Below are positions 41,748 through 50,630 of a DNA stretch of 64,000 bases, piece after piece. The notes beneath the pieces are model-generated. The model saw only the letters and a list, made by a program, of their open reading frames with translations. It was not told where the DNA came from and made no database searches. The stretch comes from Streptomyces sp. CG 926 (lineage in GTDB: Bacteria > Actinomycetota > Actinomycetes > Streptomycetales > Streptomycetaceae). Position 1 is the first letter of the stretch. Each line of letters begins with the position of its first letter. The position numbers were made by a program, and so were the translations under genes. The DNA lies in contig NZ_QGGZ01000001.1 of the NCBI RefSeq assembly GCF_003148825.1, positions 806,001 through 870,000 on the forward strand, given 5' to 3'.

Positions 41748-42670
41748 TGACCAATTGCGTACGAAAAGTAGCTGCCGCGGCTGCCCTGGCGGCGCTCGGC
41801 GCCGCGCTCGCGGGATGCGGGGGCGGCGCCGGCGCGCCGGCCACCGGCCGCGAGGCCCGTATGGGCACCCCCGCCGCCTCGGCGTCCACCTCGGGCTCCG
41901 CCTCCGCACCCACCCCCGCGCCCGCCCCCGGGTCGACCGCCGCCTCCCCGCAGGCCGGTGCGCCCGCCAAGCCCCCGACCATGGCGCCCGGCCCGAACGG
42001 CCTGACCCCCGTTTTCGAACGGGCGAAGCAGCGGACGGACAAGACCGTGGCGCTGACCTTCGACGCCGACATGACCTCCGACCAGGGACCGCGCGCCGCG
42101 GACGGGGAGCACTTCGACAACCCCGCGCTGATCTCGACCCTGCGCACCCTCAAGGTGCCCTCGACGATCTTCATGACGGGCCGCTGGGCCGAGGAGTACC
42201 CGGACCAGGCCAAGTCGATCGGCACCGACCCGAACTTCGAGATCGCGAACCACTCGTACAGCCACCACGCCTTCACGTCCCCCTGCTACGGGCTGCCCGC
42301 GCTCGACGGCGCGGCCGCCCGCGCCGATGTCGACCGGGCCTTCGCCGCCTTCCGGCAGGCGGGCGTCGTCAACACCGTCCCGTACTTCCGCTTCCCCGGC
42401 GGCTGCTACGACGACCAGGCTCTGCGGGCCGTGTCCACGGCCAAGGTCACGGCCGTCCAGTGGGACGTGGTCAGCGGGGACGCCTTCGCCAAGGACCCGG
42501 TCGCCGTGGCCGAGCAGGTGCTCGACGGCGTGAAGCCCGGTTCGGTGGTGGTCATGCACTGCACGCGCAGCGCCGCCCCCGTCACGGAGGATGCCGTCCG
42601 GCGGATCGTCCCGGAGCTGCGCAAGCGCGGCTACCGGTTCGTGAAGGTCTCCGAGCTGATCGGGAAGTAG
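41747..42670 (+). CDS. Polysaccharide deacetylase lipoprotein
   Basis: 307 residues, GTG start. Lipobox LAGC after VAAAAALAALGAA predicts a lipid-anchored exported protein; a Ser/Pro/Ala/Thr-rich linker runs to about residue 85. The NodB-type domain has VALTFDADM (catalytic Asp plus metal Asp), ANHSYSHHAF (metal His pair), FRFPGGCYDD and VVMHCTR near the C-terminus. Likely substrates are peptidoglycan or other N-acetylated cell-wall sugars. Probably leaderless (see the -10 box just upstream). Confidence 0.92.
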   Translation: MTNCVRKVAAAAALAALGAALAGCGGGAGAPATGREARMGTPAASASTSGSASAPTPAPAPGSTAASPQAGAPAKPPTMAPGPNGLTPVFERAKQRTDKTVALTFDADMTSDQGPRAADGEHFDNPALISTLRTLKVPSTIFMTGRWAEEYPDQAKSIGTDPNFEIANHSYSHHAFTSPCYGLPALDGAAARADVDRAFAAFRQAGVVNTVPYFRFPGGCYDDQALRAVSTAKVTAVQWDVVSGDAFAKDPVAVAEQVLDGVKPGSVVVMHCTRSAAPVTEDAVRRIVPELRKRGYRFVKVSELIGK

Positions 42671-42725
42671 CCGCGCCGCGAGCCGGACCCCGGACCCCGG
42701 CCGGTGGATCCGGCGGATCCGGACC

Positions 42726-42923
42726 TCAGCCGGAGCAGGCGGTGCGCTGGGCCTCCTGCCACTCGCACACGGGGCAGAGCACCACGCCCGGGGTGGCGAC
42801 CCCGTACTCGGTGGGCGCGGCGCACAGCACGCAGTTGGCGTACGGCGGTCCCGCCACCCGGCCGGCGGGGGTGGGGTCGGCGGGTGCGGGGCAGTACGAC
42901 GCGCTCTCGTCCGTCCGGTCCAT
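42726..42923 (-). CDS. Small zinc-ribbon-like hypothetical protein
   Basis: 65 residues from ATG 42923. CVLCAAPTEYG and VVLCPVCEWQEAQ give two Cys pairs about 20 residues apart, as in a small zinc ribbon. No other domain is present. A GTG start 12 codons upstream is possible but lacks a ribosome site. Function unknown; small actinobacterial proteins of this type are common. Confidence 0.6.
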   Translation of the reverse strand: MDRTDESASYCPAPADPTPAGRVAGPPYANCVLCAAPTEYGVATPGVVLCPVCEWQEAQRTACSG

Positions 42924-42978
42924 GGGGACGAGCCTACCGGCCCGACGGCTCTCGGCCACGTGCTGCGCGAGTACTGGT

Positions 42979-42991
42979 AGGAAACTTTCCT
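42979..42991. promoter_or_regulatory. Palindromic operator-like site
   Basis: AGGAAACTTTCCT is a perfect 13-bp palindrome centred on C42985, in the divergent region between the small zinc-ribbon gene and the discoidin phosphoesterase. It resembles palindromes placed upstream of secreted carbohydrate-active genes in streptomycetes and bound by ROK-family repressors. The link to a named regulator is from memory and uncertain. Confidence 0.4.
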
Positions 42992-43169
42992 TCCTGTTAG
43001 TGTCCCGGGCGGCGGCTTGGCGCGGTGCCCACCCCCACGGGCATGACGCGCTCAGTGAGAGCTCTGACCCGGCCGCCGTGGCGCCGCCCCCTGCCCGTCC
43101 GCGGGCGGGTGCGGCGCCCCGCGCCAGTGTCCAGCTCTCGCCGCCCCCTCAAGGTAGGGAGTTCCAGGT

Positions 43170-44528
43170 ATGCGCCTGAACGCCTCCGCTCATCCCCCTC
43201 TGTTACGCGGCAGACTCCGCACCCGCCTGCTCACCGGCCTCACCGGTCTCGCCGCACTCACGCTCGTCGGCGGGCTCCTCCTGGCCTGGCCCGGCCGGGC
43301 CGGGGCCGCCGCCGACCCCCTCATATCCCGCGGGAAGCCCGCCACCGCCTCCTCCACCGAATCCTCCGCGCTGGGCGCGAAGAACGCCTTCGACGGCGAC
43401 CCGGCCACCCGCTGGGCCAGTGCCGAGGGCAAGGACCCGCAGTGGATCCGGGTCGACCTCGGCACCGGGGCCACCGTCTCGCGCGTCCGACTCACCTGGG
43501 AGGCCGCCTACGCCAAGGCGTACCGCGTCGAGGTCTCCACCGACGGCGCCGCTTGGACCACGCTCGCCGTCGAGAGCGCAGGCAACGGCGGTGTCGACGA
43601 CTGGACCGGCCTGTCCGGCAAGGGCCGCTACCTGCGTGTCCAGGGCACCGCGCGCGGCACCTCCTACGGCTACTCGCTCTTCGAGGCCGAGGTGTTCGGC
43701 ACCGTCGGGGACGGGCCGCCGCCGGGCGGCTCCTTCACGGTCGTCGCCGCGGGGGACATCGCCGCGCAGTGCACGGCGTCCGACAGCGGCTGCGCGCACC
43801 CGAAGACGGCCGCGCTCGCCGCGCGGATCGACCCGAAGTTCTATCTGACGATGGGCGACAACCAGTACGACGACGCCCGGCTGTCCGACTACCGCGCCTA
43901 CTACGACAAGAGCTGGGGCGCCTTCAAGTCCCGGACCCGGCCGGTCCCGGGCAACCACGAGACGTACGACCCGGCCGGCCCGCTCGCCGGATACAAGGCG
44001 TACTTCGGCAGCATCGCCTACCCGCAGGGCAAGAGCTACTACAGCTTCGACGAGGGCAACTGGCACTTCCTCGCCCTCGACTCCAACTCCTTCGACCAGA
44101 AGGCCCAGACCGACTGGCTGAAGGCCGACCTCGCCGCCAACACCAAGCCGTGCGTCGCCGCCTACTGGCACCACCCCCTGTACTCCTCCGGCGGGCACGG
44201 CAACGACCCGGTCTCCAAGCCGATCTGGAAGATCCTCTACGCCGCCCGGGCCGACCTGGTCCTGAACGGGCACGACCACCACTACGAGCGGTTCGCCCCG
44301 CAGGACCCCGAGGGCCGGGCGACGGCCGACGGGATCGTGGAGATCGTCGGCGGGATGGGCGGCGCCGAGCCCTACCCGATCGAGGAGGTCCAGCCCAACA
44401 GCCAGAAGCGGATCAGCGGACCGTACGGGGTGGTGAAGCTGGACTTCACCGACTCCGGCTACGGATGGACCTACGTGGCCACCGACGGCCAGGTCAAGGA
44501 CACCGGCCCGAAGTACAGCTGCCACTGA
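43170..44528 (+). CDS. Secreted metallophosphoesterase with discoidin-type domain
   Basis: 452 residues. Sec signal peptide at 1-47 (LLTGLTGLAALTLVGGLLLA ending GRAGAAA). Residues about 48-180 form a galactose-binding/discoidin (F5/8 C) module (LGAKNAFDGDPATRWAS; WIRVDLGTG; YSLFEAEVFG). After a Pro/Gly linker, the phosphoesterase has AGDIAAQC, MGDNQYDD, PVPGNHETYDP, AAYWHHPLY and LNGHDHHYERF: all metal ligands present. Probably extracellular and targeted to a glycan. It overlaps the downstream MFS gene by one base. The palindrome at 42979 may regulate it. Confidence 0.93.
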   Translation: MRLNASAHPPLLRGRLRTRLLTGLTGLAALTLVGGLLLAWPGRAGAAADPLISRGKPATASSTESSALGAKNAFDGDPATRWASAEGKDPQWIRVDLGTGATVSRVRLTWEAAYAKAYRVEVSTDGAAWTTLAVESAGNGGVDDWTGLSGKGRYLRVQGTARGTSYGYSLFEAEVFGTVGDGPPPGGSFTVVAAGDIAAQCTASDSGCAHPKTAALAARIDPKFYLTMGDNQYDDARLSDYRAYYDKSWGAFKSRTRPVPGNHETYDPAGPLAGYKAYFGSIAYPQGKSYYSFDEGNWHFLALDSNSFDQKAQTDWLKADLAANTKPCVAAYWHHPLYSSGGHGNDPVSKPIWKILYAARADLVLNGHDHHYERFAPQDPEGRATADGIVEIVGGMGGAEPYPIEEVQPNSQKRISGPYGVVKLDFTDSGYGWTYVATDGQVKDTGPKYSCH

Positions 44529-45793
44529 TGTACCTGGCCGCCAACGGCCGCCCGGACGCGTCGCCCCGCCCCTCAGGCGTGCGGCGGCGCGTCCCCGCCG
44601 CCGTCCTCGCGCTCGGCGCGGTCAGCCTCGTCACCGACATCTCCTCCGAGATGGTCACGGCGGTCCTGCCGCTCTACCTCGTCCTGGGTCTGGGCCTGAC
44701 CCCCCTCCAGTTCGGCTTCCTGGACGGGATGTTCAACGGGGCCACCGCCCTCGTCCGGCTGCTCGGCGGGCGACTCGCCGATCGGCGCGGCCACCACAAG
44801 CGGGTCGCCGGGGCCGGCTACCTGCTCTCCGCGCTCTCCCGGCTCGGACTGCTGCTCGCCGGCGGCGCCACGGGTGGGATCGCCGCCGCGCTCGCCGCGG
44901 ACCGGCTGGGCAAGGGCATCCGTACCGCCCCGCGCGACGCCCTCATCTCGCTCAGCGGGCCCCCCGAGAGCCTCGGCCGCTCCTTCGGCGTGCACCGCGC
45001 CATGGACACCACGGGCGCCCTGCTCGGGCCGCTCGCCGCGTTCGCCGTGCTGTGGGCGACCGCCGACGCCTACGACGCGGTGTTCGCCGTCAGCTTCTGC
45101 GTCGGTCTGCTCGGCGTGCTGCTGCTCGTCGCGTACGTCCCGGCGGCGCCCGGGCCGGCCGCTCCGGCTCCGGCCGGGGTCCGTCCGCCCAGGCTCCCGG
45201 TCCTGCGCGACCGCGCGCTGCGCCGGGTGCTGTACGCCTCGGCCCTGCTCGGCGCCACCACCATCGGCGACGCCTTCCTCTACCTGCTGCTCCTGCGCGG
45301 ACTCGACCTGCCGCCCGCCCTGTTCACGCTGTTGCCGCTCGGGGCCGCCGCCGTCTACCTGCTGCTCGCCGTCCCCGCGGGCCGGATCGCCGACCGGACC
45401 GGCCGTCGGACGGCCTTCCTGTTCGGGCACGGCGCCCTGCTCGGCGCGTACGCCCTGCTGCTCGCTCCCGTCTGCGCACCGACCGTCGTGGGGGTGCTCG
45501 CCCTGCTGGGTATCTTCTACGCGGCCACCGACGGGGTGCTGATGGCCCTCGCCGCCCCCGCGCTGCCCCCGGCCGGCCGGGCGGGCGGGCTCGCGGTGCT
45601 GCAGACCGGGCAGGCACTGGCCCGACTGCTGGGCGCCGCCGGCTTCGGGGCGGCATGGACCCTCTGGGGGCAGCGGCCCGCCCTCTGGGCCGCCGCCCTC
45701 GCGCTGGCCGCGGCGCTCGCGGCCGCCTCGCGCATCCTGCCCGCCGCTCCCCCTGACGCCCCGAACGCCTCGGCCGCCCCGGAGGTCCCGTGA
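44528..45793 (+). CDS. MFS transporter
   Basis: 421 residues with about 12 hydrophobic helices. Motif A is GGRLADRRGHHKRVAG; a second copy in the C-half is AGRIADRTGRRTAF. The N-terminal SLVTDISSEMVTAVLPLYL and DRLGKGIRTAPRDALISLS are typical of a group of exporters that I associate with drug or nucleoside-like efflux. It is coupled to both neighbours (TGATG and GTGA overlaps), so it may work with the phosphoesterase and the propeller protein. Confidence 0.9.
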   Translation: MYLAANGRPDASPRPSGVRRRVPAAVLALGAVSLVTDISSEMVTAVLPLYLVLGLGLTPLQFGFLDGMFNGATALVRLLGGRLADRRGHHKRVAGAGYLLSALSRLGLLLAGGATGGIAAALAADRLGKGIRTAPRDALISLSGPPESLGRSFGVHRAMDTTGALLGPLAAFAVLWATADAYDAVFAVSFCVGLLGVLLLVAYVPAAPGPAAPAPAGVRPPRLPVLRDRALRRVLYASALLGATTIGDAFLYLLLLRGLDLPPALFTLLPLGAAAVYLLLAVPAGRIADRTGRRTAFLFGHGALLGAYALLLAPVCAPTVVGVLALLGIFYAATDGVLMALAAPALPPAGRAGGLAVLQTGQALARLLGAAGFGAAWTLWGQRPALWAAALALAAALAAASRILPAAPPDAPNASAAPEVP

Positions 45794-46776
45794 ATCCCCC
45801 GTCCCGCCGACTGCGCCTCGTCCTGGTCGTCACCGCGGTGCTGCTGTTGGCAGGTGGCTCGCTGGGCTACGTACTGCACGCGCGGCACCGCGAACGGCCG
45901 CGCACGCAGCAGGCCAACGCCTCCTTCGGCGCCCTGGAGCCGGGCCTCTACTTCCGGGACGCGGTCGGCGGGCGGATCGCGCGCCAGGGCGGGCCCGGCC
46001 TGCCGCGGGTGACCGGCGGCCCGTCCTGCGACCGCTTCCACACCGCCGGGGGCCATGCCCTGTGCCTGCGGAAGCTGCCCGGGGTACCGGCGCGCACGGA
46101 GGCCCTCGTACTCGACCGAAGCATGCGCGAGATCCGCAAGGTGACCGTGCCCGGCATCCCGAACCGGGCCCGCGTCTCGGCCTCGGGCCAGGTCCTGTCC
46201 TGGACCACCTTCACGACCGGCGACTCCTACAACACGGCCGCGTTCTCCACCCGGACGGCGATCCTGGACCTGCGCACCGGCTATCTGATCAAGTCGATCG
46301 AGCAGCTCCCGCTGACCCTCGACGGGGCCCGCCACCACGACTCCGACGTCAACTACTGGGGCGTGAGCTTCGCCGTCGACGACAACCGCTTCTACGCCAC
46401 CGTCTCCACCCGCGGCGCCACCCACCTCGTCGAGGGCGATCTGCGCGCCTGGTCGGCGAAGGCGCTGCGGGAGAACGTCGAATGCCCCTCGCTGTCCCCG
46501 GACGGCACCCGTCTCGCCTTCAAGAAGAAGGTCTCCGACGACCCCCGGGCACCCTGGCGGCTGTACGTCCTCGATCTGGCGACGATGCGCGAACACCCGG
46601 TGGCCGAGACCCGTAGCGTCGACGACCAGGCCGCGTGGCGGGACGGCGCGACCCTGGCCTACGCACTGCCGGGCCAGGACGGCCGTGCGAGCGACATCTG
46701 GTCGACCCCGGCGGACGGCACGGGCGAGCCCCGTCTCCTCGTCCCGGACGGTTCGTCACCGGCCGACGTGGGATAG
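45790..46776 (+). CDS. Membrane-anchored TolB-like beta-propeller protein
   Basis: 328 residues, GTG start. One N-terminal helix (LRLVLVVTAVLLLAGGSLGYV), then a propeller with SLSPDGTRLAFKK and LYVLDLATMREH near the end, as in TolB/WD40-like repeats. Two cysteines near 78 and 90 and one near 232. Likely extracytoplasmic with the helix as anchor. The third gene of the operon with the phosphoesterase and MFS carrier; role unknown. Confidence 0.8.
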   Translation: MNPPSRRLRLVLVVTAVLLLAGGSLGYVLHARHRERPRTQQANASFGALEPGLYFRDAVGGRIARQGGPGLPRVTGGPSCDRFHTAGGHALCLRKLPGVPARTEALVLDRSMREIRKVTVPGIPNRARVSASGQVLSWTTFTTGDSYNTAAFSTRTAILDLRTGYLIKSIEQLPLTLDGARHHDSDVNYWGVSFAVDDNRFYATVSTRGATHLVEGDLRAWSAKALRENVECPSLSPDGTRLAFKKKVSDDPRAPWRLYVLDLATMREHPVAETRSVDDQAAWRDGATLAYALPGQDGRASDIWSTPADGTGEPRLLVPDGSSPADVG

Positions 46777-46813
46777 GGGTGTCCGGCCGCCGGGCGGCCG
46801 GACACCCCTATCC
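46771..46813. terminator. Long perfect hairpin between convergent genes
   Basis: GGATAGGGGTGTCCGGCCGCC (46771 onward) is followed, across a central G, by its exact reverse complement ending at 46813: a 43-nt near-perfect inverted repeat. It overlaps the stop codon of the propeller gene and lies just beyond the 3' end of the convergent secreted-protein gene, so it is probably a bidirectional terminator. Confidence 0.85.
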
Positions 46814-46828
46814 CCTGGTGTGACTCAC

Positions 46829-47329
46829 TCAGACGACGGGGGTGTTCGGGAGGATCGAGAAGCCGGCGCCGCAGGCCGCCACGAGGTTCGACGGCGCGAA
46901 CGGCGTGTCGCTGGTGGCGCACTGGGCCTCGTGGAGCACCCCGTTCTCGGCGAGCAGGGTGATGTAGAGGATGCCCGGGTTGGCCTCGGTCACCGAAAGC
47001 GCGCTGTCGGTGACACACGTCGGCGCGTTGGCGAGAAGGCCGAGGTTGATCCACACGCCCGCGTTGCGGCTGTCGTTGACGAACGAGTGGCCCTGCGCGT
47101 CGGTCGCCACACGGAAGACGATCGGGGTGTTGAAGTTCTCATAGTCCGGCGCGGCGGAGCTGACGTCGCGCGCACCGCACTTCTTGCCCTGCGCCGTCAT
47201 GGAGCTGTTGGGGGACGCGGTGCCCCCCGGGGTGTCGGCGGCGACCGCGGACGGGGCCACGAGCGCCCCGAGCAGTACCGCTCCCGATACGACCGACATG
47301 CCCCGCGCAGCCCAAGCCAGCTTCCTCAT
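46829..47329 (-). CDS. Secreted protein of unknown function
   Basis: 166 residues; ATG 47329 preceded by AAAGGACGCAC. Signal peptide MRKLAWAARGMSVVSGAVLL with a likely cut after VAPSAVAA. The mature domain has a regular strand pattern (NTPIVFRVATDAQGHSFVND; NPGILYITLLAENGVLHEAQ) and four cysteines (GKKCGA, APTCVT, EAQCAT, AACGAG), probably two disulfides. Family unknown. The 287-bp region upstream (47330-47616) contains no recognised gene. Confidence 0.8.
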   Translation of the reverse strand: MRKLAWAARGMSVVSGAVLLGALVAPSAVAADTPGGTASPNSSMTAQGKKCGARDVSSAAPDYENFNTPIVFRVATDAQGHSFVNDSRNAGVWINLGLLANAPTCVTDSALSVTEANPGILYITLLAENGVLHEAQCATSDTPFAPSNLVAACGAGFSILPNTPVV

Positions 47330-47616
47330 GTGCGTCCTTTCCTGGAGGGGAGGCCCTTCGCCGCATGCGCGAAGTGGCCACATCTACGGGAACGAACATC
47401 CCCACCCCTGAAGCGATGATCACAGAAGGTTACATATCATCACTCTTCGGAACGGCGAACGGCTCCACCGGAGGGTCGGCGCCGTCGGGCGGCGGCCGGG
47501 CAATGCCGCCGTTCGCGCCTTCGACGCGGACGAGGGCGCCGCGCGGGAGTTCCGGCGTGATCCCGCGCAGCACCCAGCGGCGGCTCCGGCCTAAGAGCGG
47601 CCCACACCGATCGGGT

Positions 47617-48291
47617 TCAATGCGCGGTGACCGTCTCGACGGCCTCGCTCGGGCGGACGATCACGAAGCCCTCGCCGCTCAGCTTCAGCTGGACCGCCTC
47701 GCCGGAGCCGCCGCGGATCATCGAGCCGACCGACTGGGAGCGGTGCAGGCCGGTCTCCAGCCGGGCGCTCCAGCCGACCACCGCGTCCGTGTCCACGTAG
47801 ACCGGGGCCTGGGCGGTGACCGGGATGATGATCGGGTTGCCGTCGCAGACGACGGCGAGCTTGCCGGTGCCGCTGAAGACGCTGTTGAAGAGGCCGCCGC
47901 CGGTCATGCCGGCGCCCTTCACCATCTTGATCTCGTAGGACAGGGTCGGGTCGAAGCAGAGCACGTTGCGGCCGTTGACGGTGAGGGCGTCACCCGACTC
48001 GACGTCGATGATGAAGCAGTTGCCCGCCCGGTGCGCGAACCAGGCCTCGCCCTGGCCGCGCACGGACATGAGCGCGAGGCCCTCGCCCGTCACGGCACGC
48101 TTGAGCATGCCGCCTATGCCCTGTCCCTTGCGCTCGAACTGGAGGTTGCCGCGGAAGGCGACCATCGAGCCCTGGCGGGCCAGCATTTCACCGTTGACGT
48201 TGTACTTCACCGACTTGGCGTTCTGCAGGGTCATGCCGGGGGCGACGGCCGCCTGGGCCAGGTTCTCGGACGCGAAAAGGTCACTCTTCAT
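47617..48291 (-). CDS. AIM24-family protein
   Basis: 224 residues; ATG 48291 preceded by GAGGATCGAGGCC. VKYNVNGEMLARQGSMVAFRG near 28, GLALMSVRGQGEAWFAHRAG near 75 and GLFNSVFSGTGKLAVVCDG near 135 are the repeated beta-sheet elements of the AIM24/TIGR00266 family. The biochemical role in bacteria is unknown. There is no signal peptide. Divergent from the PTH2-like gene, with 71 bp between starts. Confidence 0.88.
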   Translation of the reverse strand: MKSDLFASENLAQAAVAPGMTLQNAKSVKYNVNGEMLARQGSMVAFRGNLQFERKGQGIGGMLKRAVTGEGLALMSVRGQGEAWFAHRAGNCFIIDVESGDALTVNGRNVLCFDPTLSYEIKMVKGAGMTGGGLFNSVFSGTGKLAVVCDGNPIIIPVTAQAPVYVDTDAVVGWSARLETGLHRSQSVGSMIRGGSGEAVQLKLSGEGFVIVRPSEAVETVTAH

Positions 48292-48362
48292 GGCCTCGAT
48301 CCTCACCCGGTACGGCCACCCGGGGCATCATCCTGAAGGCGGAGGCCGGCATCCTTGGCGGG

Positions 48363-49115
48363 ATGAGCAGCCAGCACACGAACGACATCTCCGGCCTCCC
48401 CTCGGTCGGCGCGGACAGCCCCTTCCGCCAGGAGCACGTACTGCGCGACGAGGCACCGCAGTTCGTGCTGCCGTTGGTGGTGCGGATCGAGAAGGCCGAA
48501 CCGCCCGCCCGGACGGACGCCCTGGAGACGGCGGCCCGCGCGGTACTGGTCCTGCTCACCGACGAGCGGGCGCACGGCGAGGGCGAATGGGCACAGGCGG
48601 TCCGCGACTGGCAGGACGCCCGGATCCGCAAGGTGGTCCGGCGGGCGCGCGGGGCCGAGTGGCGCAAGGCGGAGACCCTACCGGGCGTCACCGTGCACGG
48701 GGACGCCGCGCAGGTACGCGTCTTCCCGCCGGTGCCCCTCGACGGCTGGCCGAAGGAACTGGCCAAACTGCAGGTATCGGGCACCGATCTGGACGACCCG
48801 GAGCCGGTCGGCGTGACCGCGGAGCCGGGGCTGCCGGTGCTGTGGCTCAACCCCGGCCTCGACATGTCGGCCGGCAAGGCCATGGCCCAGGCCGGGCACG
48901 CGGCGCAGCTGGCGTGGTGGGAGCTGGCGGAGGCGGAGCGGACCGCCTGGCAGGATTCCGGTTTCCGGCTGGCGGTACGGACGGCACCGCGCGAGCGGTG
49001 GGCGGAGCTGAGCGGGAGCGGGCTCCCGGTGGTCCGGGACGCCGGATTCACCGAGATCGCGCCGGGCAGCGCGACGGTGGTCGCCGACCACCCGGCGCTG
49101 CGCGCCCGGCTCTGA
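48363..49115 (+). CDS. PTH2-like peptidyl-tRNA hydrolase family protein
   Basis: 250 residues. The C-terminal 110 residues contain LDMSAGKAMAQAGHAAQLA and an LAVRTAPRERWAEL segment, as in archaeal/eukaryotic-type peptidyl-tRNA hydrolase 2 (K, Q and H near the active site). The N-terminal 130 residues (QFVLPLVVRIEKAEPPART onward) form a separate conserved-looking domain with an internally similar start, perhaps a degenerate duplicate. Bacteria normally rely on Pth1, so the role of this protein in tRNA turnover is inferred. Confidence 0.75.
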   Translation: MSSQHTNDISGLPSVGADSPFRQEHVLRDEAPQFVLPLVVRIEKAEPPARTDALETAARAVLVLLTDERAHGEGEWAQAVRDWQDARIRKVVRRARGAEWRKAETLPGVTVHGDAAQVRVFPPVPLDGWPKELAKLQVSGTDLDDPEPVGVTAEPGLPVLWLNPGLDMSAGKAMAQAGHAAQLAWWELAEAERTAWQDSGFRLAVRTAPRERWAELSGSGLPVVRDAGFTEIAPGSATVVADHPALRARL

Positions 49116-49176
49116 GGGCCCGGCTCCGAGGGCCCGGCTCCGAGGGCCCGGCTCCGAGGGCCCGGCTCCGAGGGCC
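49114..49176. repeat. 14-bp tandem repeat, about 4.5 copies
   Basis: GAGGGCCCGGCTCC is repeated exactly four times in a row (49114-49169), then partly, starting at the stop codon of the PTH2-like gene. The unit holds the palindrome GGGCCC. No spacer pattern of a CRISPR array is present. It is probably a variable-number repeat with terminator-like folding. Confidence 0.9.
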
Positions 49177-49304
49177 GGCCCGGCGCGCTGCGCGGGCCGG
49201 GCGGGAACCTCAAATGTTCCTCTGAACGTCCCCTCCTGCGATTGGCGCGACTCCGTCGGGGCCATGACATCGGCACACGGTACGAAGAGAGGGGGCGAGG
49301 GGAC

Positions 49305-50630
49305 ATGAAGCCCATGGCACACCTGGGGGTGGGCATCGGCTGGCGGCCGGAGATCGCGGACGCCGTCGAGCGGCTTTCCGGCCTGGACTGGGTCGAGGTG
49401 GTGGCCGAGAACGTATGCCCGGGCCACCTGCCCGACTCCCTGCTGCGACTGCGCGAGCGGGGCACGCGCGTGGTGCCGCACGGGGTCTCGCTCGGCCTCG
49501 GGGGCGCGGACCGCCCCGATCCGGCGAAGCTGGCGGCGCTCGGCGAGCGGGCGGTGGCGCTGGGGGCGCCGCTCGTCACCGAGCACATCGCCTTCGTACG
49601 GACCACCTCGCCGCTGCTGGAGGCGGGGCACCTGCTGCCCGTGCCGCGCACCCGCGACGCGCTGGACGTGCTGTGCGAGAACGTGCGGATCGCGCAGGAC
49701 GCCCTGCCGGTCCCCCTCGCCCTGGAGAACATCGCCGCGCTGTTCTCGTGGCCGGGCGAGGAGCTGACGGAGGGGCAGTTCCTCACGGAGCTGGTCGAGC
49801 GGACCGGGGTCCGGCTGCTCATCGACGTGGCCAACCTGCACACCAACCGGGTCAACCGGGGCGAGGACCCGGCCGCCGTGCTGGACGCGATCCCGCTGGA
49901 GGCGCTGGCGTACGTGCACGTGGCGGGCGGTGTCGAGCGGGGCGGGGTCTGGCACGACACCCACGCGCACCCGGTCCCGCCGGTGGTCCTCGACCTGCTG
50001 GCCGAGCTGCGTTCCCGGGTGGAACCGGCGGGCGTCCTGCTGGAGCGGGACGACGACTTCCCGGCGGAGGCCGAGCTCGCGGGCGAGCTGGCCGCGATCC
50101 GGGCGGTGGTGACGGCCGGACCGGCCACGCCCGCGGCCGCGTCCACCGCCGGCGCGACGGACACCGACTCCGACTCCGGCACCGACTCCGGCACCGGCAC
50201 CGAGCCGCGCCCGGTCGAGGAGTCGACCCGGACCCGGGTGGCGCTCGGACAGGCCGCGCTGCTGTCGGCACTGGTGGCCGGGACCCCCGTACCCGAGGGC
50301 TTCGACCGCCGGCGCATCCGGGTGCAGGCCCGGGCGCTGGCCGCCAAGCGGGCCGACGTGGTGGCGAAGGTGGCTCCCGAGCTGCCGGTGATCCTGGGCG
50401 GCCCGCAGGCGTACCGCGAGGCCTTCCTCTCCTATGCCAAGGGGCGCCCGATGACCTCCGGATACCGCCGGGACGCGCTGGACTTCGCCGAGGACCTGCT
50501 GATCCGGGACCTGCCGGCCGATCCGGCGGCCCGGCGCCGGCTCACCACCTGGTGGCAGGACCGGGCCGGGGCCAAACCGCCCCGCCGGATCGTGCGCTGG
50601 GCCCGGACGCTCGTAGGGAGAGCGGCATGA
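49305..50630 (+). CDS. MNIO (DUF692) oxidase with a fused C-terminal partner-like domain
   Basis: 441 residues; ATG 49305 preceded by GAGGGGAC. The barrel (about 1-280) has [68 protein letters not shown] and LLERDDDFP: the His, Asp, Glu and Asn iron ligands of multinuclear non-haem iron oxidases such as MbnB. After an Asp/Ser/Thr/Gly-rich linker (about 275-305) a helical domain with [21 protein letters not shown] resembles HvfC/DUF2063-type partner proteins, here fused. Known: such enzymes modify cysteines in ribosomal peptides. It overlaps the next gene (ATGA), whose product ends in a Cys-rich tail and is the likely substrate. Confidence 0.88.
   Translation: MKPMAHLGVGIGWRPEIADAVERLSGLDWVEVVAENVCPGHLPDSLLRLRERGTRVVPHGVSLGLGGADRPDPAKLAALGERAVALGAPLVTEHIAFVRTTSPLLEAGHLLPVPRTRDALDVLCENVRIAQDALPVPLALENIAALFSWPGEELTEGQFLTELVERTGVRLLIDVANLHTNRVNRGEDPAAVLDAIPLEALAYVHVAGGVERGGVWHDTHAHPVPPVVLDLLAELRSRVEPAGVLLERDDDFPAEAELAGELAAIRAVVTAGPATPAAASTAGATDTDSDSGTDSGTGTEPRPVEESTRTRVALGQAALLSALVAGTPVPEGFDRRRIRVQARALAAKRADVVAKVAPELPVILGGPQAYREAFLSYAKGRPMTSGYRRDALDFAEDLLIRDLPADPAARRRLTTWWQDRAGAKPPRRIVRWARTLVGRAA

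Noticed and set aside
49114..49176. CRISPR-like repeat array
   Set aside because: Units are 14 bp, directly adjacent and without spacers, and no cas genes are present.
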